A stretch of 9,806 bases of DNA from Candidatus Martarchaeota archaeon (GTDB lineage: Archaea > Micrarchaeota > Micrarchaeia > Micrarchaeales > Micrarchaeaceae), in the NCBI GenBank assembly GCA_023485745.1, contig JAMCZL010000052.1, positions 1 to 9,806 of the forward strand, given 5' to 3'. Within the stretch, counting starts at the first letter, position 1, and each line of letters begins with the position of its first letter. Positions 1 to 5,570 of this stretch are shown one piece after another. Both the position numbers and the translations under genes were made by a program. The notes beneath the pieces are model-generated. The model saw nothing but the letters and a program-made list of their open reading frames with translations, made no database searches and was not told the DNA's origin.

Positions 1-75
1 CATAGCTGAAGCAGCTTAGTTCAGTGGGGATTTTTGGCTTTAGTGCCTTCAATGTTTGACGCTTAAGGTGAATAA
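1..75. other. Leader region upstream of psmA; no gene assigned
   Basis: All three + frames hit a stop early (frame 1 at 7-9, frame 2 at 17-19, frame 3 at 3-5 and 57-59), so at most a few C-terminal codons of an upstream gene could lie here (frame 2 would end IAEAA). A 5-bp inverted repeat, AGCTG (4-8) and CAGCT (12-16) with a 3-nt loop, and a T5 run at 30-34 are present but too far apart to call a terminator. No clear TATA-like box is visible, so psmA is probably transcribed from further upstream. Confidence 0.4.
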
Positions 76-771
76 ATGTATCCGAATATCCAGGCTTATG
101 ACAGAGGAGTTATGTTCAGCCCAGACGGGCGCCTTTTCCAGGTAGAATATGCAAAAGAAGCCGTAAGGAAAGGCGCCACTTCCATAGGCATGGTAGCCGA
201 GGAAGGGGTTGTGCTTCTTGCACACAAGAACATAAGCGAGCCGCTGATAATACCGAGCACCGTTCAGAAGATATTCAAGGTGGATTCTTTCATAGGGGCC
301 ACTTATAGCGGCCTAGTATCGGACGGGCTCCACATAGTCAATCTGATGAGGACAAAGACGCAGACGCACAGGATGGTCTACGATGAAACCGAATCTGTCG
401 AAACAATGGCGAGGGAGGTTTCTGAGGAGATGCAGATGGCCACACAGTACGGGGGCCTTAGGCCTTACGCAATATCGCTTATACTTGGAGGGATAGATAC
501 AGAAAAAAGGCTGTTCGAAGTAGAGCCAGGCGCATCATTTTCAGGGTATAAGGCAGACGCCATAGGCGTTGGCAAGAAGATAGCGGAGGAGATGCTTGTC
601 AAGGACTACAAGGACAGCATGTCGGTAGAGGAAAGCATAAAGCTTGGAGTAGACATACTCAAGAAAGTAAATGAGAAGAAGCTTGCCCCTGAAAACGTCG
701 ACATATCCACCATAATAGAGAAGAAAGGATACAAGCCCCTGAGCGTAAAGGAGATTGCTACGTATCTTTGA
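76..771 (+). CDS. psmA: 20S proteasome alpha subunit
   Basis: This 231-residue protein forms the outer heptameric rings of the archaeal 20S proteasome. These rings gate substrate entry to the catalytic beta rings and dock ATPases such as PAN or Cdc48. The proteasome alpha signature is at residues 8-30 (YDRGVMFSPDGRLFQVEYAK...), followed by the KGATSIG strand start. K65 in VQKIF corresponds by context to the lysine known in other archaea to bind the HbYX tail of the ATPase. Length is typical for the family. The ATG at 76 follows AAGGTGA at 65-71, a good match to the 16S 3' end. Eleven bases separate its stop from sbds. In many archaea this gene opens or precedes the exosome superoperon, as here. 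No beta subunit is in the window. Confidence 0.97.
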   Translation: MYPNIQAYDRGVMFSPDGRLFQVEYAKEAVRKGATSIGMVAEEGVVLLAHKNISEPLIIPSTVQKIFKVDSFIGATYSGLVSDGLHIVNLMRTKTQTHRMVYDETESVETMAREVSEEMQMATQYGGLRPYAISLILGGIDTEKRLFEVEPGASFSGYKADAIGVGKKIAEEMLVKDYKDSMSVEESIKLGVDILKKVNEKKLAPENVDISTIIEKKGYKPLSVKEIATYL

Positions 772-782
772 TTTGTGATTTA

Positions 783-1469
783 ATGTCTGGAAAGACCGTA
801 ATTGCTAGGTTTGAACAAGGCAAGGAAACCTTTGAAATACTGGTAAACTCTGATTTGGCGTACGAGTACATAACAGGCAAGCGCAAGGACCCTATGAGCG
901 TGCTTGATGCTGAAGAGATATTCAAAGACGCCAGGAAGGGCGAAAGGCAGGGAGAGGAGAAGATAAAGAAGGCATTCGGTACCACGGACATGGCAACTGT
1001 TGTAGACCACATACTAAAGAAGGGCGACGTCCCAATAACTACAGAGCAGAAAAGCAGGCTCATGGAGGAGAAGAGGAAGCAGATAATAGATATAATTGCG
1101 AGAAATTCAATAGACCCCAGAACCAACGCGCCGACGCCTGCGCTCAGGGTTGAAAATGCGATGAATGAGGCCCGTGTTTCAATAGACCCTTTCAAAGGTC
1201 CGAACGAGCAAGTAGAGGCCGTGGTAAAAAAGATAAGTCCAATACTTCCGATAAAGTTTGCAAAAATAAAGATAAACGTCAACATACCTGCAGAGTATTC
1301 TAACAGATGTTATGGCATACTCAAACAGTACGGTCTCAAGTCAGAGGAATGGCTTTCAAATGGCAGCTTAAGTGCAGTTGTCGAGTTCCCAGCTGGGATG
1401 CAGACTGAATTTTACGAAAAGATAAACAACGCAACCCAGGGCAGGGCAGAGACCAAGATATTAGAGTGA
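783..1469 (+). CDS. sdo1: Ribosome maturation protein SBDS (Sdo1)
   Basis: This is the archaeal SBDS/Sdo1 orthologue, 228 residues from ATG 783. In the well-studied family it binds the large ribosomal subunit and helps release the anti-association factor aIF6. Domain I (about 1-85) begins VIARFEQGKETFEILVN, the usual SBDS opening. The helical domain II (about 86-155) carries ITTEQKSRLMEEKRKQI and the DPRTNAPTPALRVENAMNEA segment. Domain III (about 158-228) is ferredoxin-like. A TTG at 768 lies in frame and would add five residues (MICDL), but it overlaps the psmA stop. ATG 783 has GTGAT at 775-779 and gives the expected N-terminus, so it is preferred. The stop is followed four bases later by rrp4. 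Its place next to exosome genes is a known conserved archaeal arrangement. Confidence 0.96.
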   Translation: MSGKTVIARFEQGKETFEILVNSDLAYEYITGKRKDPMSVLDAEEIFKDARKGERQGEEKIKKAFGTTDMATVVDHILKKGDVPITTEQKSRLMEEKRKQIIDIIARNSIDPRTNAPTPALRVENAMNEARVSIDPFKGPNEQVEAVVKKISPILPIKFAKIKINVNIPAEYSNRCYGILKQYGLKSEEWLSNGSLSAVVEFPAGMQTEFYEKINNATQGRAETKILE

Positions 1470-1473
1470 AGAT

Positions 1474-2106
1474 ATGAGAAATTTTATTTTTCCAGGAGAA
1501 GTAGTAGCTGAAAGGCAGCTGCGCATGGACAATACATATATAGAGAATGGAGTTACGAGATCTTGCATATTTGGGGTGTTTGACGACGAGCGCAGGACCC
1601 TTATACCGCTTGAGGGGGTATGGAAGCCCAGGTCTGGGGACATAGTGGTAGGTGTCGTGAACGAAGTGACTAGGAATGCGTACAGGGTCAAACTTACGGA
1701 CCATTTTGAAGGGATATACGCTCCTGGGAAAATGGAGGGCACGGTTTTTAAGGTTGGGGAAGTCATGGAGGCGGAGCTCGGCCCGGTAGGAAGGCGGCCG
1801 ATTATAGAGCTTGAGAGGCCGCGAAGGCTCTCCGGAGGCATACTCATAAATGTAAAGCCAGTCAGGATTCCGAGGATAATAGGCAGGGAGGACACAATGA
1901 TCAGGCAGATAATAGACATCACGAAATGCAGGATAGCGGTAGGGAGGAACGGCATTGTATGGATCAGCGGCAAGAACTTGGGGATCGCAATGGAAGCCGT
2001 ACTTAAAATAGAGCGCGAGGCGCACGTTCCAGGCCTTACCAACAGGATAAAATTGATGCTCGAAGAAAGGATAAAAGAAAACAAGAGTGATAGTAATGGG
2101 TTCTAG
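1474..2106 (+). CDS. rrp4: Exosome RNA-binding subunit Rrp4
   Basis: This 210-residue cap subunit of the archaeal exosome sits on the Rrp41/Rrp42 ring and guides RNA into the pore. The N-terminal domain (about 1-50) contains FPGEVVA, a variant of the usual PGD motif. An S1 domain follows (about 52-115: PRSGDIVVGVVNEVTRNAYR), then a KH domain (about 125-185: VKPVRIPRIIGREDTMIRQI). The KH loop reads GRED at 137-140, so the second glycine of GxxG is missing; other archaeal Rrp4 proteins also vary here. The ATG at 1474 is preceded by AGTGAAGAT, which uses the sbds stop codon as part of the ribosome-binding site. Its last 11 bases overlap the rrp41 start, implying translational coupling within one exosome operon. 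Confidence 0.96.
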   Translation: MRNFIFPGEVVAERQLRMDNTYIENGVTRSCIFGVFDDERRTLIPLEGVWKPRSGDIVVGVVNEVTRNAYRVKLTDHFEGIYAPGKMEGTVFKVGEVMEAELGPVGRRPIIELERPRRLSGGILINVKPVRIPRIIGREDTMIRQIIDITKCRIAVGRNGIVWISGKNLGIAMEAVLKIEREAHVPGLTNRIKLMLEERIKENKSDSNGF

Positions 2107-2833
2107 CTCAAACAAGCCGCAACTCATAGTTGACGGCAAAAGACTTGACGGAAGGGACTTCAACGAATTGAGGTCATTGAAGATAGAGGCTGGGATACTC
2201 GCCAATGCAAACGGATCCGCATATCTGGAGTGGGGTAACAACAAGGTGCTCGCAGCAGTATACGGACCTAAGGAGGCGACGCCAAGGCACCTTGCAGACA
2301 CAAGCAAAGCCATAATAAAGTGCAGATACTCGATGGCTCCATTCTCATCCATGGGAGACCACGGCAGAAGCGGCCCAAACAGAAGGGCTATAGAGATATC
2401 GAAGGTCACCAAGGAGGTGTTCGAGAATGTCGTCATGCTCGAGGAATTCCCGGGAAGCGAGATAGAGATATTCATAGAGATACTTCAGAGCGACGGTGGA
2501 ACAAGGGCTGCAGGCATAACAGCAGCTGCAGTTGCCCTAGCCAATGCAGGCATACACGTAAAGGATATGGTGTATGCGGTCAGCGCCGGCAGGATAGATG
2601 AGCATGTAGTAATAGACGTAAACATGATTGAGGACAACTATTCCGATGCGGACATGCCAGTGGCGATATCTCCAAAGGACAATTCCGTACTGCTTTTGCA
2701 GATGGACGGCGGGTTTACCAAAGAGCAGTTTAGCGAGGCTATGAAGATGATTTTGGAGTCAGGCAAGGTAATATCAAAGGTGCAGAGGACCGCGCTGGAA
2801 AGGCTGTATGAAAATGCGGAAAAAGGTGCTTAA
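2096..2833 (+). CDS. rrp41: Exosome catalytic subunit Rrp41
   Basis: This 245-residue RNase PH-fold protein is the active subunit of the archaeal exosome, carrying out phosphorolytic 3'-5' RNA decay and, in reverse, tailing. Visible family features are RLDGRDFNELR near the start, the RNA-binding arginine pair R96-R97 in PNRRAIEISK, the phosphate-site segment SDGGTRAAG (132-140), and the acidic motif EDNYSDADMP (179-188). By family knowledge D186 corresponds to the catalytic aspartate, so the subunit looks active. ATG 2096 is preferred because AGTGAT at 2086-2091 precedes it. GTG 2087 is an in-frame alternative adding three residues. It overlaps the end of rrp4 by 11 nt and abuts rrp42 with no gap. 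Confidence 0.96.
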   Translation: MGSSSNKPQLIVDGKRLDGRDFNELRSLKIEAGILANANGSAYLEWGNNKVLAAVYGPKEATPRHLADTSKAIIKCRYSMAPFSSMGDHGRSGPNRRAIEISKVTKEVFENVVMLEEFPGSEIEIFIEILQSDGGTRAAGITAAAVALANAGIHVKDMVYAVSAGRIDEHVVIDVNMIEDNYSDADMPVAISPKDNSVLLLQMDGGFTKEQFSEAMKMILESGKVISKVQRTALERLYENAEKGA

Positions 2834-3610
2834 ATGGACGCTAAAGACGTAATATTGGGAAACTACATAAAGGAGCTTGCAAAGGAAGGCAAGAGAGAAG
2901 ATTCTCGCGGAAGCATGGACTTCAGGGACCTAAAGATAAGCAGGGGTGTGATAGACCATGCAGAAGGGTCTGCACAGGCAGACCTTGGAGCAACCAAGGT
3001 GCTTGCAGGTGTGAAGCTGGTGCCGGAAGAGGCGTATGAGGATACTCCTGACCAGGGCAACCTCGTAGTGTCTGCAGAATTGCTGCCCCTAGCAGCTGCC
3101 GAATACGAAACCGGGCCGCCCAGTCCAGAGGCCATAGAGCTCGGCAGGGTTGTAGACAGGGCAATAAGGGCTGGCAACTGCATAGACTTGAAAAGCCTGC
3201 TGCTTGAGGAGGGCAAGGCGTGGACGGTCTACGTTGACGTTTATGTGCTCAACTTCGACGGAAACCTTTTCGACGCAAGCGTTATTGCCGCGATGAGCGC
3301 GATACTGGATGCCAAGGTGCCCGAATATGCTGACGGAAAGGCGGATTACACGAAAAGGGAGAAGAAGCTGAAGGTTGACAATGTAATTTCCTCGACCACG
3401 TTCGCCAAGATAGGCAATGCGATATTATTGGATCCGACCGGAAACGAAGAGCTCGGAATGGATGCCAGGCTTACTATAAGCACTGACGGCAAGATGATAA
3501 GGGCCATGCAGAAGGGCCTTGGAGGAAGCTTCTCTGTTGATGAGGTAGAGAGCCTTATAGCAGAGTCGCTCAAGAAGCACAGCCACATGGAAAAGAAGAT
3601 ACGGGGATAG
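2834..3610 (+). CDS. rrp42: Exosome structural subunit Rrp42
   Basis: This 258-residue RNase PH-fold partner of Rrp41 forms the hexameric exosome ring by alternating with it. In this family Rrp42 is not itself catalytic but completes the RNA-binding and active site. Recognisable segments are YETGPPSPEAIELGRVVDRA (91-110), ACID-like GNCIDLKSL, YVDVYVLNFDGNLFDAS, and LLDPTGNEELGMDARLTIS (198-216), all typical of Rrp42. The usual R-x-DGR opening is modified to REDSRGSMDFRDL. The ATG is immediately after the rrp41 TAA, and AAGGTG inside the last rrp41 codons serves as ribosome-binding site. It is the last gene of the exosome cluster; a new TATA-like box follows within a few bases. Confidence 0.96.
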   Translation: MDAKDVILGNYIKELAKEGKREDSRGSMDFRDLKISRGVIDHAEGSAQADLGATKVLAGVKLVPEEAYEDTPDQGNLVVSAELLPLAAAEYETGPPSPEAIELGRVVDRAIRAGNCIDLKSLLLEEGKAWTVYVDVYVLNFDGNLFDASVIAAMSAILDAKVPEYADGKADYTKREKKLKVDNVISSTTFAKIGNAILLDPTGNEELGMDARLTISTDGKMIRAMQKGLGGSFSVDEVESLIAESLKKHSHMEKKIRG

Positions 3611-3616
3611 TGCATA

Positions 3617-3624
3617 TTTAAATA
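3617..3624 (+). promoter_or_regulatory. TATA-like box for the rpl37ae operon, inside a near-palindrome
   Basis: TTTAAATA lies just after the rrp42 stop, and is the only AT-rich box in the exosome-to-L37Ae gap. Archaeal transcription would start about 25 nt downstream, near 3643-3650, leaving about 30-40 nt before ATG 3682. The box sits between TGCAT (3611-3615) and ATGCA (3630-3634), an inverted repeat that could be coincidental or could bind a regulator. Read-through from the exosome genes is also possible because no strong terminator precedes it. Confidence 0.5.
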
Positions 3625-3670
3625 TATTAATGCACTAGATTAAGTCCTATTAGACTGATGTATAAAGTTC

Positions 3671-3676
3671 GGAGTG
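3671..3676 (+). promoter_or_regulatory. Strong Shine-Dalgarno deciding the rpl37ae start
   Basis: GGAGTG stands five bases before ATG 3682. An earlier in-frame ATG at 3658 has no comparable site, so 3682 is chosen as the start. Confidence 0.7.
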
Positions 3677-3681
3677 TTTGC

Positions 3682-3927
3682 ATGACCAAGTACAGCATAA
3701 GATACGGAGCCAGCCTCAGGAAGAGATATGGCAAGGTAAAAAGCCAGAAGATCGCCCTGTACAAGTGCGAGATTTGCGGCAAAGTAGAAGTCGAGAGGGT
3801 CGGTACGGGCATATGGAAGTGCAGGAATTGCAAAAACACATTTGCAGGGGGCGCTTACGCCCTGACTACGGCACAGGGCGAAATAGCAAAGAGGCTCATA
3901 GAGGACCTTGGGCACAGCGGTGCGTAG
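3682..3927 (+). CDS. rpl37ae: Large-subunit ribosomal protein L37Ae (eL43)
   Basis: This 81-residue zinc-ribbon protein belongs to the large ribosomal subunit. It starts MTKYSIRYGASLRKRYGKVK, the basic tail expected of L37Ae/eL43. The zinc ligands are C29 and C32 (YKCEICGK), and C47 and C50 (WKCRNCKNTFAGGAY). The GIWKCRNC...FAGGAY core is characteristic. An upstream ATG at 3658 would add eight residues (MYKVRSVC) not seen in the family, and the ribosome-binding site favours 3682. Placement after rrp42 matches the conserved archaeal exosome superoperon, where L37Ae and RpoP follow the exosome genes. The stop TAG directly abuts the next ATG. Confidence 0.95.
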   Translation: MTKYSIRYGASLRKRYGKVKSQKIALYKCEICGKVEVERVGTGIWKCRNCKNTFAGGAYALTTAQGEIAKRLIEDLGHSGA

Positions 3928-4287
3928 ATGGTAGACATAACCTATTCCCCGGTCAGGGAGCTTGTAGTGCACGAGGTTGTCAAAGTAGAAATGGATGACC
4001 TTCTTAGGGAGAGAATCACCCCGGCTGGCAACATGCCGCTGTACTGGTGCGATGGAGTGCTGTTCAGCTTCTCATCCCTTCCGATGACTAAGAAGATAGT
4101 CGACGACTACATCCGCGGAACCATACATTGGATGGAGGTCCACTACTCAAAGATGAAGGAATATGCTCCGGTCGCAGAGCTGAATGACGAGCATTACAAT
4201 TCCGTGCTCAAGATAAGGGTCATAGACACAAGCAAATCAGAGCTGCACAGGGACTTCGCAAAGTGGCTTAACAAGAGTTTGAAATAA
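3928..4287 (+). CDS. Unrecognised protein between L37Ae and RpoP
   Basis: I do not recognise this 119-residue protein. It is soluble, with no signal peptide or membrane span. It has a strand-rich N-terminal part (ITYSPVRELVVHEVVKVEM), then LYWCDGVLFSFSSLP (38-52), a helical stretch rich in aromatic residues (KIVDDYIRGTIHWMEVHYSKM), a strand SVLKIRVIDTS (about 92-102) and a C-terminal amphipathic helix. There is a single cysteine, C41, so no zinc site. Real coding is supported by the start (ATG directly after the rpl37ae TAG, with GGTG at 3919-3922) and by the rpoP gene 19 nt later with its own GGTGA. In other archaea this slot in the cluster can hold Pcc1, prefoldin beta or Brix proteins. I cannot match the sequence to any of these. 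Location suggests a role near ribosome assembly, RNA decay or transcription; that is inference only. Confidence 0.85.
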   Translation: MVDITYSPVRELVVHEVVKVEMDDLLRERITPAGNMPLYWCDGVLFSFSSLPMTKKIVDDYIRGTIHWMEVHYSKMKEYAPVAELNDEHYNSVLKIRVIDTSKSELHRDFAKWLNKSLK

Positions 4288-4306
4288 TGCTTTTCTGGTG
4301 AATACA

Positions 4307-4438
4307 ATGTCATATATATGCACTAAATGCGGGAGGGAGACAAAGAACATAGAGGATTTTGTAAGGTGCCCCTACTGCGGCAGCAAGATACTGATAAAGG
4401 GTAGGCCGAATATTCCTAGGGAAATAACCACGGACTGA
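4307..4438 (+). CDS. rpoP: DNA-directed RNA polymerase subunit P (Rpo12/RpoP)
   Basis: This tiny 43-residue protein is the archaeal counterpart of eukaryotic Rpb12, a zinc-binding subunit at the polymerase assembly platform. It reads MSYICTKCGRETKNIEDF then VRCPYCGSKILIKGRPNI. The zinc ligands are C5, C8, C21 and C24, and the RCPYCGSKIL...RP tail is diagnostic of RpoP. The start ATG 4307 follows GGTGA at 4297-4301. Length is normal for the family. It is the last gene of the L37Ae operon. Its TGA is immediately followed by the complement of the stop of the opposing PRC-barrel gene, so the two convergent genes touch with no spacer. Confidence 0.95.
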   Translation: MSYICTKCGRETKNIEDFVRCPYCGSKILIKGRPNIPREITTD

Positions 4439-4675
4439 TCAGGTTTTTACTATAATCGTTTCGGAAACGCTCTTTACCCTGCCGAAGTTTACGCTTTTTC
4501 TCTTTAGTGCCTCGGCGGTTCTTTCGGCCCTGGATATGTTTTCCATCTTGTCGAGCAGAAGGCTCGCCACAGATCCGCTTTCAAAGTCGAGTATTATGTC
4601 CTCAACAGCGCCTATCTTGTTTCCAGCAGTCGTTATTATTTCCTTGCCGTAAAGGTCAGATATAAGGATGGCCAT
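4439..4675 (-). CDS. PRC-barrel domain protein
   Basis: This 78-residue protein consists of a single PRC-barrel fold. It starts MAILISDLYGKEIITTAGNKIGAVEDIILD, with the usual LxGKxxxTxxGxxIGxVxDIxxD pattern, then SGSVASLLLD and a charged C-terminus. PRC-barrel proteins of this size are common in archaea. Some partner with cell-division proteins (CdpB-type) or RNA metabolism proteins, but the specific role cannot be read from sequence. GGTGAT at 4679-4684 (complement) is an excellent ribosome-binding site three bases before the ATG. It lies 27 nt downstream of the zinc-ribbon gene and is probably the last gene of the histone operon. Confidence 0.85.
   Translation of the reverse strand: MAILISDLYGKEIITTAGNKIGAVEDIILDFESGSVASLLLDKMENISRAERTAEALKRKSVNFGRVKSVSETIIVKT
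4444..4448 (+). terminator. T-run just beyond rpoP, possible archaeal terminator
   Basis: TTTTT begins six bases after the rpoP stop and lies inside the 3' end of the opposing PRC-barrel gene. Archaeal RNA polymerase can terminate at U-runs without a hairpin. Five Ts is a weak signal, but there is no intergenic space for anything larger. Confidence 0.3.
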
Positions 4676-4702
4676 TGCATCACCGCTATTATTTTGAATA
4701 TC

Positions 4703-5248
4703 CTATCTTATATTACTTATCTTTTTTGCTGCAAAAACTCTTAATATGTATTCCCTGAGCTCCTTCATGAATGCATCTTCGCCGAGCCGCGAAAGGTCCT
4801 CCAGCTCTGCAGGATCGAAAAGCTCCTTGTTCTTGACTACCAGCTTGGCAAGATACGCGTCTGTTAGGTAATACGACTTTGACCCGCAGGACCTGCATAT
4901 GTATATTGGCATTACAGGTATTGCTGAGGCCGTGCTTGTGGATTCCGCCACGCGAACCAGGTCCATCTTGCTGCATTTCGGGCACGCTTTCTTCAGCCTT
5001 ACCTCCTCAAATACGCTCTCCCTTGGCTCTATGCCGTTGCGTTCCATAAAGCTGTCGACTGAGTCGCGAAGCGTGCGCCCGGATAGCCTTGAAAGCACCT
5101 GGTCTATTATTCCGCCATTTTCATCGAACGCCGTTTGTAATAGGTAGTCCTCGCCTATTTGCTCCCATAGAAGCACGACCTGGGTCCCGTTCTGCGAGTA
5201 TTCGAGCTTTATGCTGTGGCTTGGGCTTTCGGATATGCTGGCTTCCAT
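4703..5248 (-). CDS. Zinc-ribbon protein of unknown function
   Basis: I do not recognise this 181-residue protein as a named family. An N-terminal acidic region (1-80) contains strand-like SIKLEYSQNGTQVVLLWEQI and YLLQTAF, and a helix DSVDSFMERNGI. A four-cysteine zinc ribbon follows, with C89/C92 (ACPKCSK) and C118/C121 (ICRSCGSKSYYL). It is separated by a 25-residue Ser/Thr/Ala loop. The C-terminal 50 residues are helical and charged (ELFDPAELEDLSRLGEDAFMKELREYIL). There is no membrane span. The CxxC...CxxCGs layout resembles transcription-factor and RNA-polymerase-type zinc ribbons, which bind nucleic acid or protein. The start at 5248 has only a weak AAGTG site. It lies 21 nt after the histone gene and 27 nt before the PRC-barrel gene, so it is probably cotranscribed with both. 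Confidence 0.8.
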   Translation of the reverse strand: MEASISESPSHSIKLEYSQNGTQVVLLWEQIGEDYLLQTAFDENGGIIDQVLSRLSGRTLRDSVDSFMERNGIEPRESVFEEVRLKKACPKCSKMDLVRVAESTSTASAIPVMPIYICRSCGSKSYYLTDAYLAKLVVKNKELFDPAELEDLSRLGEDAFMKELREYILRVFAAKKISNIR

Positions 5249-5269
5249 TTGAATACACTTCGGATACGC

Positions 5270-5473
5270 TCATATGCGGGACTTGTAGGATTCTATGTCC
5301 TCGGGCTTTATTATACTCCTGTGGTGCCTCTTTGCATTTTCTACAGCGTATTTGGCTATTTCGGCGGCATTTTCCGCAAGAGCCTTTGCGATGGCTTCTG
5401 CGGCGTCGTTCGTGACGATTATGCCTGAATCCTTTCCGAATAGCTTTTTTATAGCAGAAGTAGCTATTTTCAT
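5270..5473 (-). CDS. Archaeal histone, single histone fold
   Basis: This is an archaeal histone-fold protein of 67 residues that should dimerise and wrap or compact DNA. Starting at ATG 5473, it aligns without gaps to HMfB as I recall that sequence: V20, D23, A24, A40, A43, A47, R52, K56, EDIE (58-61) fall at the same numbers. R52 and D59 can form the conserved intramolecular salt bridge. The R19/T54 DNA-contact pair is replaced by I19 and I54, and K53 by S. At the known tetramer interface, L46 and H49 become N46 and R49. A GTG at 5480-5482 is in frame and would add MVY; the HMfB register favours ATG 5473. Its promoter lies just beyond the end of the upstream phosphoesterase gene. It leads an operon with the zinc-ribbon and PRC-barrel genes. 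Confidence 0.9.
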   Translation of the reverse strand: MKIATSAIKKLFGKDSGIIVTNDAAEAIAKALAENAAEIAKYAVENAKRHHRSIIKPEDIESYKSRI

Positions 5474-5505
5474 ATAAACCACGTTTCAGCACTCAAGATC
5501 CTCAT
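5470..5505 (-). other. Possible 11-codon leader frame overlapping the histone start
   Basis: ATG at 5505-5503 opens a frame MRILSAETWFI whose TGA (5472-5470) overlaps the histone ATG in an ATGA arrangement. No strong ribosome-binding site precedes it. It is listed because it chains with the frame before it; translation is unproven. Confidence 0.25.
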
Positions 5506-5534
5506 CACAAATCAGATCCTTTGTTCATCATCAT
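5505..5534 (-). other. Possible 9-codon leader frame at the histone transcript 5' end
   Basis: Three consecutive ATGs at 5534-5526 open MMMNKGSDL, ending in TGA at 5507-5505, whose last base is the first base of the next leader ATG. The first ATG lies near the transcription start predicted from the TATA-like box, so it could be read leaderless. It may be chance. Confidence 0.22.
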
Positions 5535-5553
5535 GGTTATTTCTGCGACAAAG

Positions 5554-5561
5554 TATATAAA
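5554..5561 (-). promoter_or_regulatory. TATA box for the histone operon
   Basis: On the minus strand TTTATATA, within TTTTTATATAC, is a clear archaeal TATA box. The predicted start is near 5530, giving a leader of about 55-60 nt before the histone ATG. The same T5 tract (complement of 5559-5563) lies eight bases after the phosphoesterase stop and may also help terminate that gene. Confidence 0.65.
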
Positions 5562-5570
5562 AAGTGTGTT

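Noticed and set aside
1..34. tRNA remnant or terminator at the left edge
   Set aside because: AGCTTAGTTCAGTGG resembles a tRNA D arm, but no anticodon or T arm follows. The 5-bp hairpin is 13 nt from the T5 run, too far for a convincing terminator.
768..782. TTG 768 as the sbds start
   Set aside because: It overlaps the psmA stop and adds MICDL, which the family lacks; ATG 783 with GTGAT upstream is better.
1336..2475. 379-codon open frame on the minus strand
   Set aside because: It is antisense to rrp4 and rrp41, both firmly identified. Its composition (many Tyr, Pro, Leu) is what the complement of AGG/ATA/GAG-rich coding gives.
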